A stretch of DNA of 64,000 bases from Verrucomicrobiota bacterium (GTDB lineage: Bacteria > Verrucomicrobiota > Verrucomicrobiia > JADLBR01), in the NCBI GenBank assembly GCA_029560585.1, contig JAKQKQ010000026.1:1-64000 (forward strand). The letters are read 5' to 3'. Below are positions 17,468 through 25,458 of the stretch, piece by piece (the stretch's first letter is position 1; every line of letters starts with the position of its first letter). Below the pieces are notes generated by a model. It saw nothing but the letters and a program-made list of their open reading frames with translations, did not search any database and was not told the origin of the DNA. The position numbers and the translations under genes are program-made.

Positions 17468-18834
17468 CAAGACGCGAATTGATCAGGGTGTTGGCGGCCG
17501 CCGGGCTCGGCGCACCGTTTGCGAGCAGGGTGGTTGCACAGGATGCGTCGGAGCATGCGGCACCCGACGGCAAGACCAAGGAACTCGAGCCATTCACGGT
17601 GCGGGAGGGACCGCGCTATCCGGCCGAGCTACGCGGCGGCAAGGTCATCCAGCCGGAGCGTCCGCTGGACGTGATCCACGAGACCGACGTGCTGGTCATC
17701 GGCGGAGGGCCGGCGGGTTTTGCCGCGGCGGTATCGGCGGCGCGCGCGGGGGCGAAGACGTGCGTGGTGGAGCGGTACGGCTACTTCGGCGGGCTGTGGA
17801 CCGGCGGGCTGGTGCTGCTGGTCATCAGCACGCACGCCAAGGAGAATGGCCAGCGGATTAAAGTCATGCGCGGCATCGGCGATGAACTTGTCGAGCGGGT
17901 CGATCGCATCGGCGGCATGATCTACCGCCAGAATCGGGACAGCGAGGACAAGTTCAATCCCACGACCGATCCCGAGGCCACGAAGTACATGATGGACCAG
18001 ATGATCAGCGAGGCTGGCGCGAAGGTCTATTTCCACAGCTGGGTCGTGGACGTGATCATGGAGGGGGGCGCGGTGCGCGGCGCGGTGATCGAGAGCAAGG
18101 CCGGCCGGCAGGCCATCCTCGCCAAGGTGATCGTGGACGCCAGTGGCGACGGCGATGTCTTCGCGGCGGCGGGCGCCGAGCACGAGCGGCGGCTGCACGC
18201 CATCGGGCTGGTGCACCGGCTGGGCAACTATGATCGGGCGGACCGCGAGAAGATGAAGGCCGCGGGCGTCAAGACGCTCGGTGGCCCGGAGCCGGAGCCG
18301 AGCGTCCGGTGGATCAACCTGCGCGGGCCTAGCACGGATTGCCTCGACATCGAGGTGCTGACGCGCCTGGAGATGGAGCACCGCCGCGCGATCTTTGAGC
18401 GCGTGCAGAAACTGCGCAAGACTCCGGGGGGTGAGCCACTGTTTCTGCTGCAGACCGCGCCACAATTGGGGGTGCGCACCTCCCGGTTGCTGGCGGGCAT
18501 GCACCAGTTGACCTTCAAGGATTCGCGCGAGGGCAAGAAGTTTCCCGATGCCATCGGCGTCGGGGGCGCGCAGGGCGCCAACCACGTCGGCTGGCCGATC
18601 CCCTACGGCGCGCTGCTGCCGAAGAAGGTGGACAACATCCTGGCGGCGGGGCGCTGCATCTCCTGCGACCAGAAACTGATCGAGGACATGCGCCTCATCG
18701 CGGCGTGCCTGATCACCGGCCACGGTGCGGGCGCGGCGGCGGCGGTTGCCGTGAAGAGCGGCTGTCGCCCCCGCGATGTCGATGTCGGCAAGGTGCAGGC
18801 GCTTCTGCGCGAGCAGGGCGCGTATCTGGGCTAG
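17464..18834 (+). CDS. Exported FAD-dependent oxidoreductase (FAD_oxidored family)
   Basis: A 456-residue flavoprotein beginning with a Tat-like leader (TRRELIRVLAAAGLGAP). The dinucleotide fold VLVIGGGPAGFAAAVSAARAGA lies about 75 residues in, followed by ERYGYFGGLWTGG, and near the C-terminus is a FAD-contact stretch ILAAGRCISCDQKL. This is the PF12831-type pattern common in planctomycete and verrucomicrobial sugar-degradation loci. It overlaps the preceding Gfo/Idh/MocA gene by four bases. The pair may work in sequence on one carbohydrate outside the cytoplasm, though the electron acceptor is unknown; the polyferredoxin encoded downstream is one candidate. Confidence 0.85.
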   Translation: MTRRELIRVLAAAGLGAPFASRVVAQDASEHAAPDGKTKELEPFTVREGPRYPAELRGGKVIQPERPLDVIHETDVLVIGGGPAGFAAAVSAARAGAKTCVVERYGYFGGLWTGGLVLLVISTHAKENGQRIKVMRGIGDELVERVDRIGGMIYRQNRDSEDKFNPTTDPEATKYMMDQMISEAGAKVYFHSWVVDVIMEGGAVRGAVIESKAGRQAILAKVIVDASGDGDVFAAAGAEHERRLHAIGLVHRLGNYDRADREKMKAAGVKTLGGPEPEPSVRWINLRGPSTDCLDIEVLTRLEMEHRRAIFERVQKLRKTPGGEPLFLLQTAPQLGVRTSRLLAGMHQLTFKDSREGKKFPDAIGVGGAQGANHVGWPIPYGALLPKKVDNILAAGRCISCDQKLIEDMRLIAACLITGHGAGAAAAVAVKSGCRPRDVDVGKVQALLREQGAYLG

Positions 18835-18905
18835 ATCCCGTCGCTCGCGAATGAGAACGGGCTGAGGCGTGGCGCGGGCAATCTTGCCCGCGGCGTCGGC
18901 TTAAC

Positions 18906-18942
18906 CCGGATATTTCACAGCCTTCCAGCTGTGAAATTCCGG
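18906..18942. repeat. Dispersed hairpin, family E, copy 1
   Basis: An inverted repeat with arms CCGGATATTTCACAGC and GCTGTGAAATTCCGG around a short loop. A near-identical hairpin is at 62826-62863, and a related one (CACGCGAGCGCGTG core) is at 42813-42846. Downstream sequence (AAAGCCATTT) is also shared with the 62.8-kb copy. The rest of the 18835-19233 gap contains a second hairpin around 19084-19160 (CAGAC-AGGATC-GTCTG) and no gene. Confidence 0.65.
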
Positions 18943-19233
18943 GCTCTGGGAAAACCGCGCCATGAAAGCCATTTATTGGGAAAGGTCAGGCAAAGACTGG
19001 GATTATTCGCGGTTGCAGAGTGTGTTTCGCGAATCGGTGGCCCCAGACCCTCCAAGATCGCGTTTTTGGGAGCGCGGTTTTCCTTTGAGCCTGCATGTTT
19101 CACGCGGAAGCGCGAGACATGCAGGCTAAGGCTTGCGCAGCAGACAGGATCGTCTGACCAACGGCGTATTGCGTGGTGTCTTGGATCTGGACGGCGCGTC
19201 TCGAGTGGTGCCCGTCATCTTCACCCGGAGGAA

Positions 19234-20568
19234 ATGCGTTTTTTCACTTGGTGCGGAGGTTTTCGGGCTGGCGGGACGCCGGGGTTCTCCATACGAAGGT
19301 GGGCCGTGAGTCGGTCCAGACAATCTGGGTCTGGGATTGGCAAGCGCCTTTTCGGGGCGCTGCGCGGATTTTTTTTCGTGGCGGCGCTGGCGGTGGCGTG
19401 GCCCCTGGTGGCGGGATGGGATGTCGCCGTTCCGCTGGCGACGGCGAGCCCACTGGTGGCGCTGGGATCGGTGATTGCGGCCCCGGCGGTGCGGTGGGCC
19501 CTCGCGATCGGGCTGTTCCTTTTGGTGTTCGCGGTTTTGCGGCGGCGGGCATTTTGTCGCCACGTGTGTCCCGTGGGGGTCCTGCAGGGCGCGTGTCGCG
19601 GTGAGATAGGGCAGCGGCGCGGCGTGATCGCGCGCGTGGCGCTGCGGTGGCCGATCGGCTCGTGGCTCTTTCTGTTGACGCTGGGTGGGGCGCTTGTCGG
19701 GTATCCGCTGTTTCTGTGGCTGGACCCGCTGGCGCTGCTGGGCGCGGCCTTCAACGCATGGCGCGGGCCTGTCACCGTGTGCGCGTATGTCGCGGGCGTG
19801 GCGCTCCCGGTCATCCTGCTGCTGGAGATGTTCGAGCCGCGACTCTGGTGCATGCGGTTTTGTCCGCTGGGCGCGATGCAAGACTGGCTCTTCCTAGTGC
19901 GCCGACGGATCGCCCTATCATTTGCTCAACGCGCCGAGGGGGCCGCCGGCCCGGCACCCATCGCGGCGGATGGCCTGGTGCGGAGGACCTTTATTGGCGT
20001 GGGGATTGGCGCGGCGTGGGGGCTCTTGGCCCGGTCGGCGCGGGCTGGCACAGGCAGCGCCGTCCGGCCGCCCGGAGCCGTGGGGGAAGATCAGTTCACC
20101 GCGCTCTGCATCCGTTGCGGCAGCTGCATCCGTTCCTGCCCACCGCAAATCCTGCGGCAGGACATCTTGAGTCACGGGCTCGCGGGATTGCTGGCGCCGG
20201 TCGCATCCTTCAATTCGGGCTACTGTCGCGAGGACTGCAACCGCTGCACGGAAGTCTGCCCCAGTGGTGCGATCGTGAGATTGACGGTCGGGGAAAAGAG
20301 GCGCGTCGTGATGGGCCCCGTGAGGATTGACCTGGGGATCTGCCTGTTGGCCAACGGCGGCGAATGCACCGCATGCATCACGCAGTGCCCGTACGAGGCG
20401 CTGGTGGTCGAGGAGTCCGCGGATGGGTTCTCATCGAGGCCCAGGTTGCATCAAGATAAATGCACGGGCTGCGGGGCATGCGAGGCCGCGTGCCCCGTTC
20501 GGCCGCTGCGCGCGATCCGGGTCTTCGCCCCCGACGGCGGTCGGCAGGGGCGGCTGTCGTTCAGCTGA
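19234..20568 (+). CDS. Membrane polyferredoxin: NapH/MauN-like and NapG/MauM-like domains fused
   Basis: A 444-residue protein. The first ~230 residues carry about four to five membrane segments and two Cys motifs (CRHVCPVGVLQ, CMRFCPLGAMQ) typical of NapH/MauN/NosR-type quinol-linked membrane proteins. Around residue 250 comes a twin-arginine-like start (RRTFIGVGIGAAWG). It is followed by a NapG/MauM-like ferredoxin domain with four Cys clusters (CIRCGSCIRSCPP, CREDCNRCTEVCPSG, CTACITQCP, CTGCGACEAACPV). In most bacteria these are separate genes. The start at 19234 follows a strong GGAGGA site; an upstream extension to 18931 is discounted because it runs through repeat DNA. It probably moves electrons between quinone and an exported partner enzyme. 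Confidence 0.85.
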   Translation: MRFFTWCGGFRAGGTPGFSIRRWAVSRSRQSGSGIGKRLFGALRGFFFVAALAVAWPLVAGWDVAVPLATASPLVALGSVIAAPAVRWALAIGLFLLVFAVLRRRAFCRHVCPVGVLQGACRGEIGQRRGVIARVALRWPIGSWLFLLTLGGALVGYPLFLWLDPLALLGAAFNAWRGPVTVCAYVAGVALPVILLLEMFEPRLWCMRFCPLGAMQDWLFLVRRRIALSFAQRAEGAAGPAPIAADGLVRRTFIGVGIGAAWGLLARSARAGTGSAVRPPGAVGEDQFTALCIRCGSCIRSCPPQILRQDILSHGLAGLLAPVASFNSGYCREDCNRCTEVCPSGAIVRLTVGEKRRVVMGPVRIDLGICLLANGGECTACITQCPYEALVVEESADGFSSRPRLHQDKCTGCGACEAACPVRPLRAIRVFAPDGGRQGRLSFS

Positions 20569-20574
20569 AGGACG

Positions 20575-20646
20575 GCCTCGCGGGCCGGGTTGGCGAAGGT
20601 CCCGCGCGGCCGGTGAATCGCGGACGCCGAGGCCGGCGTCCCTCCC
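20575..20646. repeat. Dispersed palindromic repeat, family A, copy 2
   Basis: CCTCGCGGGCCGGGTTGGC at one end and GGACGCCGAGGCCGGCGTCC then CTCCC at the other. It shares GGTGAATCGCGGACGCC exactly with the copy at 43187-43258. It begins about 7 bases after the polyferredoxin stop, so it may also serve as an mRNA 3' end. Confidence 0.7.
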
Positions 20647-20814
20647 AGCTGATACGGGCGACAAATGCCGTGCGGCGTCTCTGGGCCTGCAAGGCCGGGC
20701 TGCCCGGTCCACGGGCATTCCTGTTTTCAACCCGAGTCCGGATGCCGCGCGCGCAGATTGATGCCGCGGGAAAAATCGGTGACTGTCCGCGGGTCCGCTG
20801 GCAATGTCATCGGC

Positions 20815-21870
20815 ATGTCCATGCGGGATGTTCTGGCGGCTTGCATAGCCCTCGGTGCGTTTGTTGGCCACGCGGATCCCGAATGGGATTTTGGCACGAT
20901 GATCCGGCCCGCGCCGAGGGAGGCACGATTCATCGACGAGGATTTCTACATCTGGTGCGGGACGATGGCGCGGGGCGATGACGGAAAATATCACCTCTAT
21001 TACTCGCGCTGGCCGCGGGCGCTGGGCCACTACGCGTGGGTGACGCACTCGGAGGTGGCACATGCTGTGGCGGATGCGCCGCTCGGCCCCTATCGGCATG
21101 TGGACGTGGCCCTGCCCGCGCGCGGGAAGGAGTACTGGGATGGGCTATGCACGCACAATCCGACCATCCAGCGGTTTGGCGGCAAGTACTATCTCTATTA
21201 CATGGGCAACACCGGCGATGGCGTGGCCATGAAAACGCTCAACTGGACACACCGCAATAACCAGCGCATCGGCGTTGCGGTCGCGGATCGACCCGAGGGA
21301 CCATGGCGGCGCTCGGATCGGCCCCTCGTTGGGCCGACGCCCGGTTTCCACGATGCGCTGGCCTGCAGCAACCCCAGCGTCACATCGGATGGCAAGGGCG
21401 GCTACCTCATGGTCTACAAGGCCATCGGCGACAAGAACCCGATGCCATTCGGGGGACCGGTCGTTCACATCGTCGCCACCGCAACCAGCCCCGAAGGGCC
21501 GTTCGAAAAGCATCCCGCGCCCGTGTTCACCAAGGAGGGCGAGAAGTTCCCCGCGGAGGATCCTTTCATCTGGCGCGGGGGTGATCGCTTCTGGGCCATC
21601 GTCAAGGACAACGCGGGCCACTTCACCGGGGCGGGGAAGTCGCTGGCGCTGTTCGAGTCGGCGGACGGCTTCGACTGGCGGCTCGCGAAGCATCCGCTGG
21701 TATCGACGACGCAGGTGCGTCGGCCCGATGGGTCCGTCGAGCAACTCTATTCTCTGGAGCGGCCCCAGCTGTATTTTGAAAATGGCATGCCCGCGGTCCT
21801 CTTCTGTGCCGCCGATACCGACAGGGCGCGCGCGCATTCATTCAACATCCAGATCCCGCTGGGCCCATGA
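20815..21870 (+). CDS. Secreted glycoside hydrolase-like five-bladed beta-propeller protein (GH43/GH117 clan type)
   Basis: A 351-residue protein with a short signal peptide (MSMRDVLAACIALGAFVGHA). It has the repeated propeller phrases of the GH43/GH62/GH117 superfamily: YHLYYSRWPRALG, KYYLYYMGNTGDG, IGVAVADRPEGPWRR, CSNPSVTSDGKGGYLMVYK and AEDPFIWRGGDRFWAIVKD. The start could be 20815 or 20821; a longer open frame to 20665 runs through repeat DNA and lacks a signal. Its TGA overlaps the ATG of the GH16 gene downstream, so the two are made together. The likely role is trimming side chains or oligosaccharides of an algal or plant polysaccharide; the substrate cannot be told from sequence alone. 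Confidence 0.75.
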   Translation: MSMRDVLAACIALGAFVGHADPEWDFGTMIRPAPREARFIDEDFYIWCGTMARGDDGKYHLYYSRWPRALGHYAWVTHSEVAHAVADAPLGPYRHVDVALPARGKEYWDGLCTHNPTIQRFGGKYYLYYMGNTGDGVAMKTLNWTHRNNQRIGVAVADRPEGPWRRSDRPLVGPTPGFHDALACSNPSVTSDGKGGYLMVYKAIGDKNPMPFGGPVVHIVATATSPEGPFEKHPAPVFTKEGEKFPAEDPFIWRGGDRFWAIVKDNAGHFTGAGKSLALFESADGFDWRLAKHPLVSTTQVRRPDGSVEQLYSLERPQLYFENGMPAVLFCAADTDRARAHSFNIQIPLGP

Positions 21871-23135
21871 AGGTTCGCACGGCCTTATGCCTCGCGCTGA
21901 TCGCGGTCCCGCAGATCCCGCGTGCCGCAGATCCCGCGACCGTCCCGCCCGGGTACTCCCTGACGTGGGCCGACGAGTTCGATGCGGCGGCGGTGAACAC
22001 GAATGAGTGGACGTACCGCACGGGCAAGATAAGGCCCTTTTGCATCGGAAAGCCCGAGTACGTGACCATCGAGGGCGGAGCCATGAAGGTGCTCTGCGCC
22101 CGCGACGGGGAGAATCCGACCGGCGGTGGACTCATCACCAAACGCCGCCACCGGTACGGGTACTTCGAGACGCGCGCGAAGATGGACGGCGGTCCGGGCT
22201 TCCACGAGTCGATGTGGACCACGTGGCTCGGCAGCATGCAGGCGTTCTCCGATCCGTCGGAGTCGGCCAAGTGGCGCGATCGGCCGAAGATCGAGATCGA
22301 CTGTTTCGAGCACTACGCAAAGCACGGGCCGCAGGAGTTCAGCTACGGCATCATCGAGTGGTTTCCCGCCAAGGGCAGCGTCAGCCGGGATCTTCACAAG
22401 ATCTCGGGCGACCTCGCGCGCGATTTCCACGTCTACGGCTTTGAGTTTCAGCCCGACTGCTGCAACTTCTTCTTCGACGGGGAATTGATACGCACCGTGG
22501 ATGTGCGCGGTCTCCCGCAGAATGATTTCCACATCTGGCTCACCTGCATCGCGACCGACAAGGACGCCCGCCCCGGCAACGGGGGTTGCCTGTTCGACTA
22601 TTTGCGCTGTTACGCCATCGATCCCGCGGCATATCCCGCCCGAAGGGACGGATTTCTTTGCAAGCTCGCGGCGCGAAGCGGTCCGACGCAGAAATCTCGG
22701 GGCACCGATGTCTGGATCGAGGCGGAGGCGTTCGCCGACCTCGGCAGCTGGGAGGCGGCGTGGGATGGTGGCGTGCGCACGATCCGCGGCCTGGGGCCCC
22801 CAAAGGCCAAGGCGCCCGCGAGACCGGCCCCGGCGAAGACCACGGTGCTGATTCCCGAGCGGGGACGATATCGCCTCTGGGTCCGCGCCCGGGATTTTGC
22901 CACGAACATGCCCGCGAGCCGTTTCTTCTCCGTCGCGGTCGGCGGCAAGCGCAGCGACGCGCGGTTCGGCACGCATCGCAAGGACGGGTTCGAATGGCAG
23001 GATGGTGGCCTCTTCGACCTGGAAAAGGGCAAGATCATGGTCGAGATCATCGACGCCTCGCGATACTACGCCCGGTGCGATAAATTGCTGCTGACGACCG
23101 ACACCGATTTCAGACCGGATTCCAAATCCCGCTGA
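21867..23135 (+). CDS. Secreted GH16-family endo-glycanase with C-terminal carbohydrate-binding-like domain
   Basis: A 422-residue exported enzyme with a signal peptide ending near PRAAD. The catalytic domain (about 28-260) starts with TWADEFDA and has GYFETRAKM and the GH16 active-site pattern ExDxxE, seen as EIDCFE with Glu143, Asp145 and Glu148. The family cleaves beta-1,3/1,4-glucans and galactans (laminarin, agar, carrageenan, porphyran). The C-terminal ~130 residues (VWIEAEAFADLGSWEAAWDGG ... YARCDKLLLTTD) form a beta-sandwich-like domain, probably for binding. It is translationally coupled (ATGA) to the propeller hydrolase upstream, suggesting combined attack on one polysaccharide. Confidence 0.85.
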   Translation: MKVRTALCLALIAVPQIPRAADPATVPPGYSLTWADEFDAAAVNTNEWTYRTGKIRPFCIGKPEYVTIEGGAMKVLCARDGENPTGGGLITKRRHRYGYFETRAKMDGGPGFHESMWTTWLGSMQAFSDPSESAKWRDRPKIEIDCFEHYAKHGPQEFSYGIIEWFPAKGSVSRDLHKISGDLARDFHVYGFEFQPDCCNFFFDGELIRTVDVRGLPQNDFHIWLTCIATDKDARPGNGGCLFDYLRCYAIDPAAYPARRDGFLCKLAARSGPTQKSRGTDVWIEAEAFADLGSWEAAWDGGVRTIRGLGPPKAKAPARPAPAKTTVLIPERGRYRLWVRARDFATNMPASRFFSVAVGGKRSDARFGTHRKDGFEWQDGGLFDLEKGKIMVEIIDASRYYARCDKLLLTTDTDFRPDSKSR

Positions 23136-23182
23136 TCAGGCGCCGCCCCCGGCGCGCCGGATGATTGAGGATGAGATTACTG

Positions 23183-23470
23183 ATGGCGGGCCGTTTTGGA
23201 CTGCGGTGGCAGAGCGAAGCGACGGAACCGCTTTGGCACCGGGCGGGACGCCGGCTCCGCCGGTCGCGGAAAGCGGCGGCGTTGCCGCCGCACTCCAAAA
23301 CGCGAGGAGTAGGGTTCTTTGGAGCGCGGCGCGTGAACGTGCCGCTTTGGCCGTTGGTCCAGCACAGGCCAAGCGGTGGCGCCGTCCGGCGGTTGCCGGA
23401 CTCTGCCACCGCAGTCCAAAACCGTCCCGGCCCGGATCTTTGGTCGGGGCACGAGCCGCGCCCGCGAACA
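23183..23470. repeat. Dispersed repeat, family C, copy 1 (composite)
   Basis: It contains GGACTGCGGTGGCAGAGCG followed by AAGCGACGG, and later GACTCTGCCACCGCAGTCC as an inverted partner, then CCCGGATCTTTGGTCGGGGC. A shorter copy is at 38657-38825 and a fragment near 45938. It fills most of the 398-base gap between the GH16 gene and tetR; I see no gene in it. Confidence 0.65.
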
Positions 23471-23497
23471 ACGTGAAATTTCAGGTCGGTTCGAGGC

Positions 23498-23525
23498 TTG
23501 ACACGACCATACTGATAAGTATGGT
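23498..23525 (+). promoter_or_regulatory. tetR promoter with embedded palindromic operator
   Basis: A perfect -35 TTGACA (23498-23503) and a -10-like TATGGT (23520-23525) are separated by 16 bases. Between and over them lies the palindrome CCATACT-GATA-AGTATGG (23507-23524), a good size for a TetR dimer operator. Transcription would begin only a base or so before the ATG at 23534, so the mRNA is probably leaderless or nearly so. Autorepression is the simplest reading. Confidence 0.65.
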
Positions 23526-23533
23526 AACGGCAG

Positions 23534-24187
23534 ATGATGGCACCCGCCTATGCGCCCGAGATGCCCGCGCGCCTTGCGGAGGCAGCATTCCGGCTGTTCT
23601 CGGACCGTGGGATTCGCGATGTGAACATGGAGGCGATAGCGGCGGGGGCGGGGGTGACGAAGGGGAGCCTGTATTGGCACTATCGTTCGAAGGACGAGCT
23701 GATCCGGGCGGCCTGCTCGCACTATTACAGGGAGTGGCATCGGCGGACGCGGGCGGCGCTTGCGGGCGAGGCGGACGCCTTGCGGCGCCTTGATAAAGTG
23801 GTGCGGCTTTCGGTGCGGGATTGCCTGTTGGACGAGGGCAATCGGGTGTTCACGCTGGAGGTGTTTGCGCTATCGCTGAAGGATTCCGCAGTGCGCGAGG
23901 GCTGGCGCCAGTTTTTTGATGCGGTCCGGGAGTTCTACGTGGGCCTTGTGGAAGACGCCCGAGCTGCGGGGCGGATCCGGTGCGATGACCCGGGGCGCGC
24001 CGTGGGACTCATGCTTTCGGCGATGGAGGGATTCAAGCTCCGGGCGCTCTTTGAACCGGGCCTCTGCGCGCCAGAGTCGGAGCGTGCGATTGGGGATGAA
24101 CTCCTTGGCATTCTGGGCGCGGATTCTGGAACGGTTACAATACCACAGGGTATGGAAAACACGGAGGAGATATGGCGGCTGGGATGA
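23534..24187 (+). CDS. TetR/AcrR-family transcriptional regulator
   Basis: A 217-residue repressor. The N-terminal helix-turn-helix is clear: AAFRLFSDRGIRDVNMEAIAAGAG followed by VTKGSLYWHYRSKDELI (about residues 15-58). The rest is the variable all-helical ligand-binding domain. It is the first gene of a four-gene operon: its end overlaps the Gfo/Idh/MocA gene by 16 bases. An 18-base palindrome overlies its promoter, so it probably represses itself and the operon until a ligand, perhaps a sugar derivative handled by the operon, is bound. Confidence 0.9.
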   Translation: MMAPAYAPEMPARLAEAAFRLFSDRGIRDVNMEAIAAGAGVTKGSLYWHYRSKDELIRAACSHYYREWHRRTRAALAGEADALRRLDKVVRLSVRDCLLDEGNRVFTLEVFALSLKDSAVREGWRQFFDAVREFYVGLVEDARAAGRIRCDDPGRAVGLMLSAMEGFKLRALFEPGLCAPESERAIGDELLGILGADSGTVTIPQGMENTEEIWRLG

Positions 24188-25458
24188 CGCGGAGACGGTT
24201 CGTGGCGGTGGCGGCTGGAGGGATGGCCGGGTGGCAGATTTTGAGGGGGAGGGCGCGTGGGGAACCTGCGGCGAACGCGAAGCTGACGCTTGGGGTGATT
24301 GGGGTGGGCGGGCGCGGCAAGGCGCACATGAACGAGTTTTTCGCGGATCAGGGGGCGCGGGTGGTGGCGGTGTGCGATGTGCGGGCTGGCGAGCGGGAAA
24401 AGGCCAAGGCGTTGGCGGCGCGGAAGTACGGGGATGATTCATGCGCGACCTACGGTGATTTCCGGGAGCTGCTGGCGCGTGGGGACATCGATGCGGTGAG
24501 CATCGCGGTGCCGGATCACTGGCACGCGCTGGTGGCGCTGGCGGCGGTGCGTGCGGGGAAGCACGTGTATCTGGAGAAGCCGTTCGCGCACACGGTTGCG
24601 GAGGGTCGGGCGGTGGTGGAGGCGGCGCGGGGTCGGGACCTCGTGTTTCAAGTTGGGACGCAGCAGAGATCGATGGCGAACTATCGTCTGGCGTGCGAGC
24701 TGGTGCGCAATGGCCGGATCGGGAAACTGCGGACGGTGCGGGTGGGGTCACCCTTTGGCTTTCGCGGGGGCAGCACGCAGCCGGTGCCGGTCCCCGAGGG
24801 CATCGACTACGAGTTCTGGCTGGGGCCGTCCCCCAAGGTGCCGTACACCGAGGGCCGCTGTGATGGTGGGGGGGGCAAAGGCTGGTATCACATCAGGGAT
24901 TACTGCGTCGGGTGGTTGACCGCCTGGGGTTCGCACGACGTGGACATCGCGCACTGGGGCATGGGGGCTGACGCGACGGGGCCGGTCGAGGTGGACGCCT
25001 GGGGCGTTTTCCCGGAGGTGGGTGCCTGTGATGCCGTGTGGAAGTGGCGGGCGGAGTGCACCTATGCCAACGGGGTGAAGGTCATTTATGCCACCGAGCA
25101 GGAGAACCGCCACGGGGTCCGGTTCGAGGGCGATGGTGGCTGGGTGTTCGTTCGGCGCGGGTTCACCGATTCGAACCCGAAGAGGTTGCTCTACGAGATC
25201 ATCCGGCCGGGGGAGGAGCGCCTGGTGGCCGCAGACAATCATTTTGCGTGCTTCCTCGATGCGATCCGGACAGGGCGCGAGGTGACGGCGCCGCCCGAGG
25301 GGGCGCATCGGTCGACATCGGCCTGTCACCTGATGCACATCGCGATGCGGCTGGGGCGCAAGTTGCGCTGGGATCCGGCGGCGGAGCGTTTCGTCAACGA
25401 CGAGACCGCCAACCGGATGCTTGGACGGGCGATGCGGGCACCCTGGAGCCTGGCATGA
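24172..25458 (+). CDS. Tat-exported Gfo/Idh/MocA-family oxidoreductase
   Basis: A 428-residue protein with a twin-arginine leader (MTRRRFVAVAAGGMAG), Rossmann motif LGVIGVGGRGKAHM, the EKPFAHTV catalytic-lysine block and SHDVDIAHWGMG in the C-terminal domain. It starts inside the end of tetR behind GGAGGAGAT, and its stop overlaps the next ATG (ATGA). It is a second, only moderately similar copy of the family in this window (compare 16112-17467). Its neighbours, a ThuA-domain lipoprotein and a TIM-barrel isomerase-like protein, are typical partners in PVC sugar catabolism. The substrate is not known. Confidence 0.9.
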   Translation: MAAGMTRRRFVAVAAGGMAGWQILRGRARGEPAANAKLTLGVIGVGGRGKAHMNEFFADQGARVVAVCDVRAGEREKAKALAARKYGDDSCATYGDFRELLARGDIDAVSIAVPDHWHALVALAAVRAGKHVYLEKPFAHTVAEGRAVVEAARGRDLVFQVGTQQRSMANYRLACELVRNGRIGKLRTVRVGSPFGFRGGSTQPVPVPEGIDYEFWLGPSPKVPYTEGRCDGGGGKGWYHIRDYCVGWLTAWGSHDVDIAHWGMGADATGPVEVDAWGVFPEVGACDAVWKWRAECTYANGVKVIYATEQENRHGVRFEGDGGWVFVRRGFTDSNPKRLLYEIIRPGEERLVAADNHFACFLDAIRTGREVTAPPEGAHRSTSACHLMHIAMRLGRKLRWDPAAERFVNDETANRMLGRAMRAPWSLA

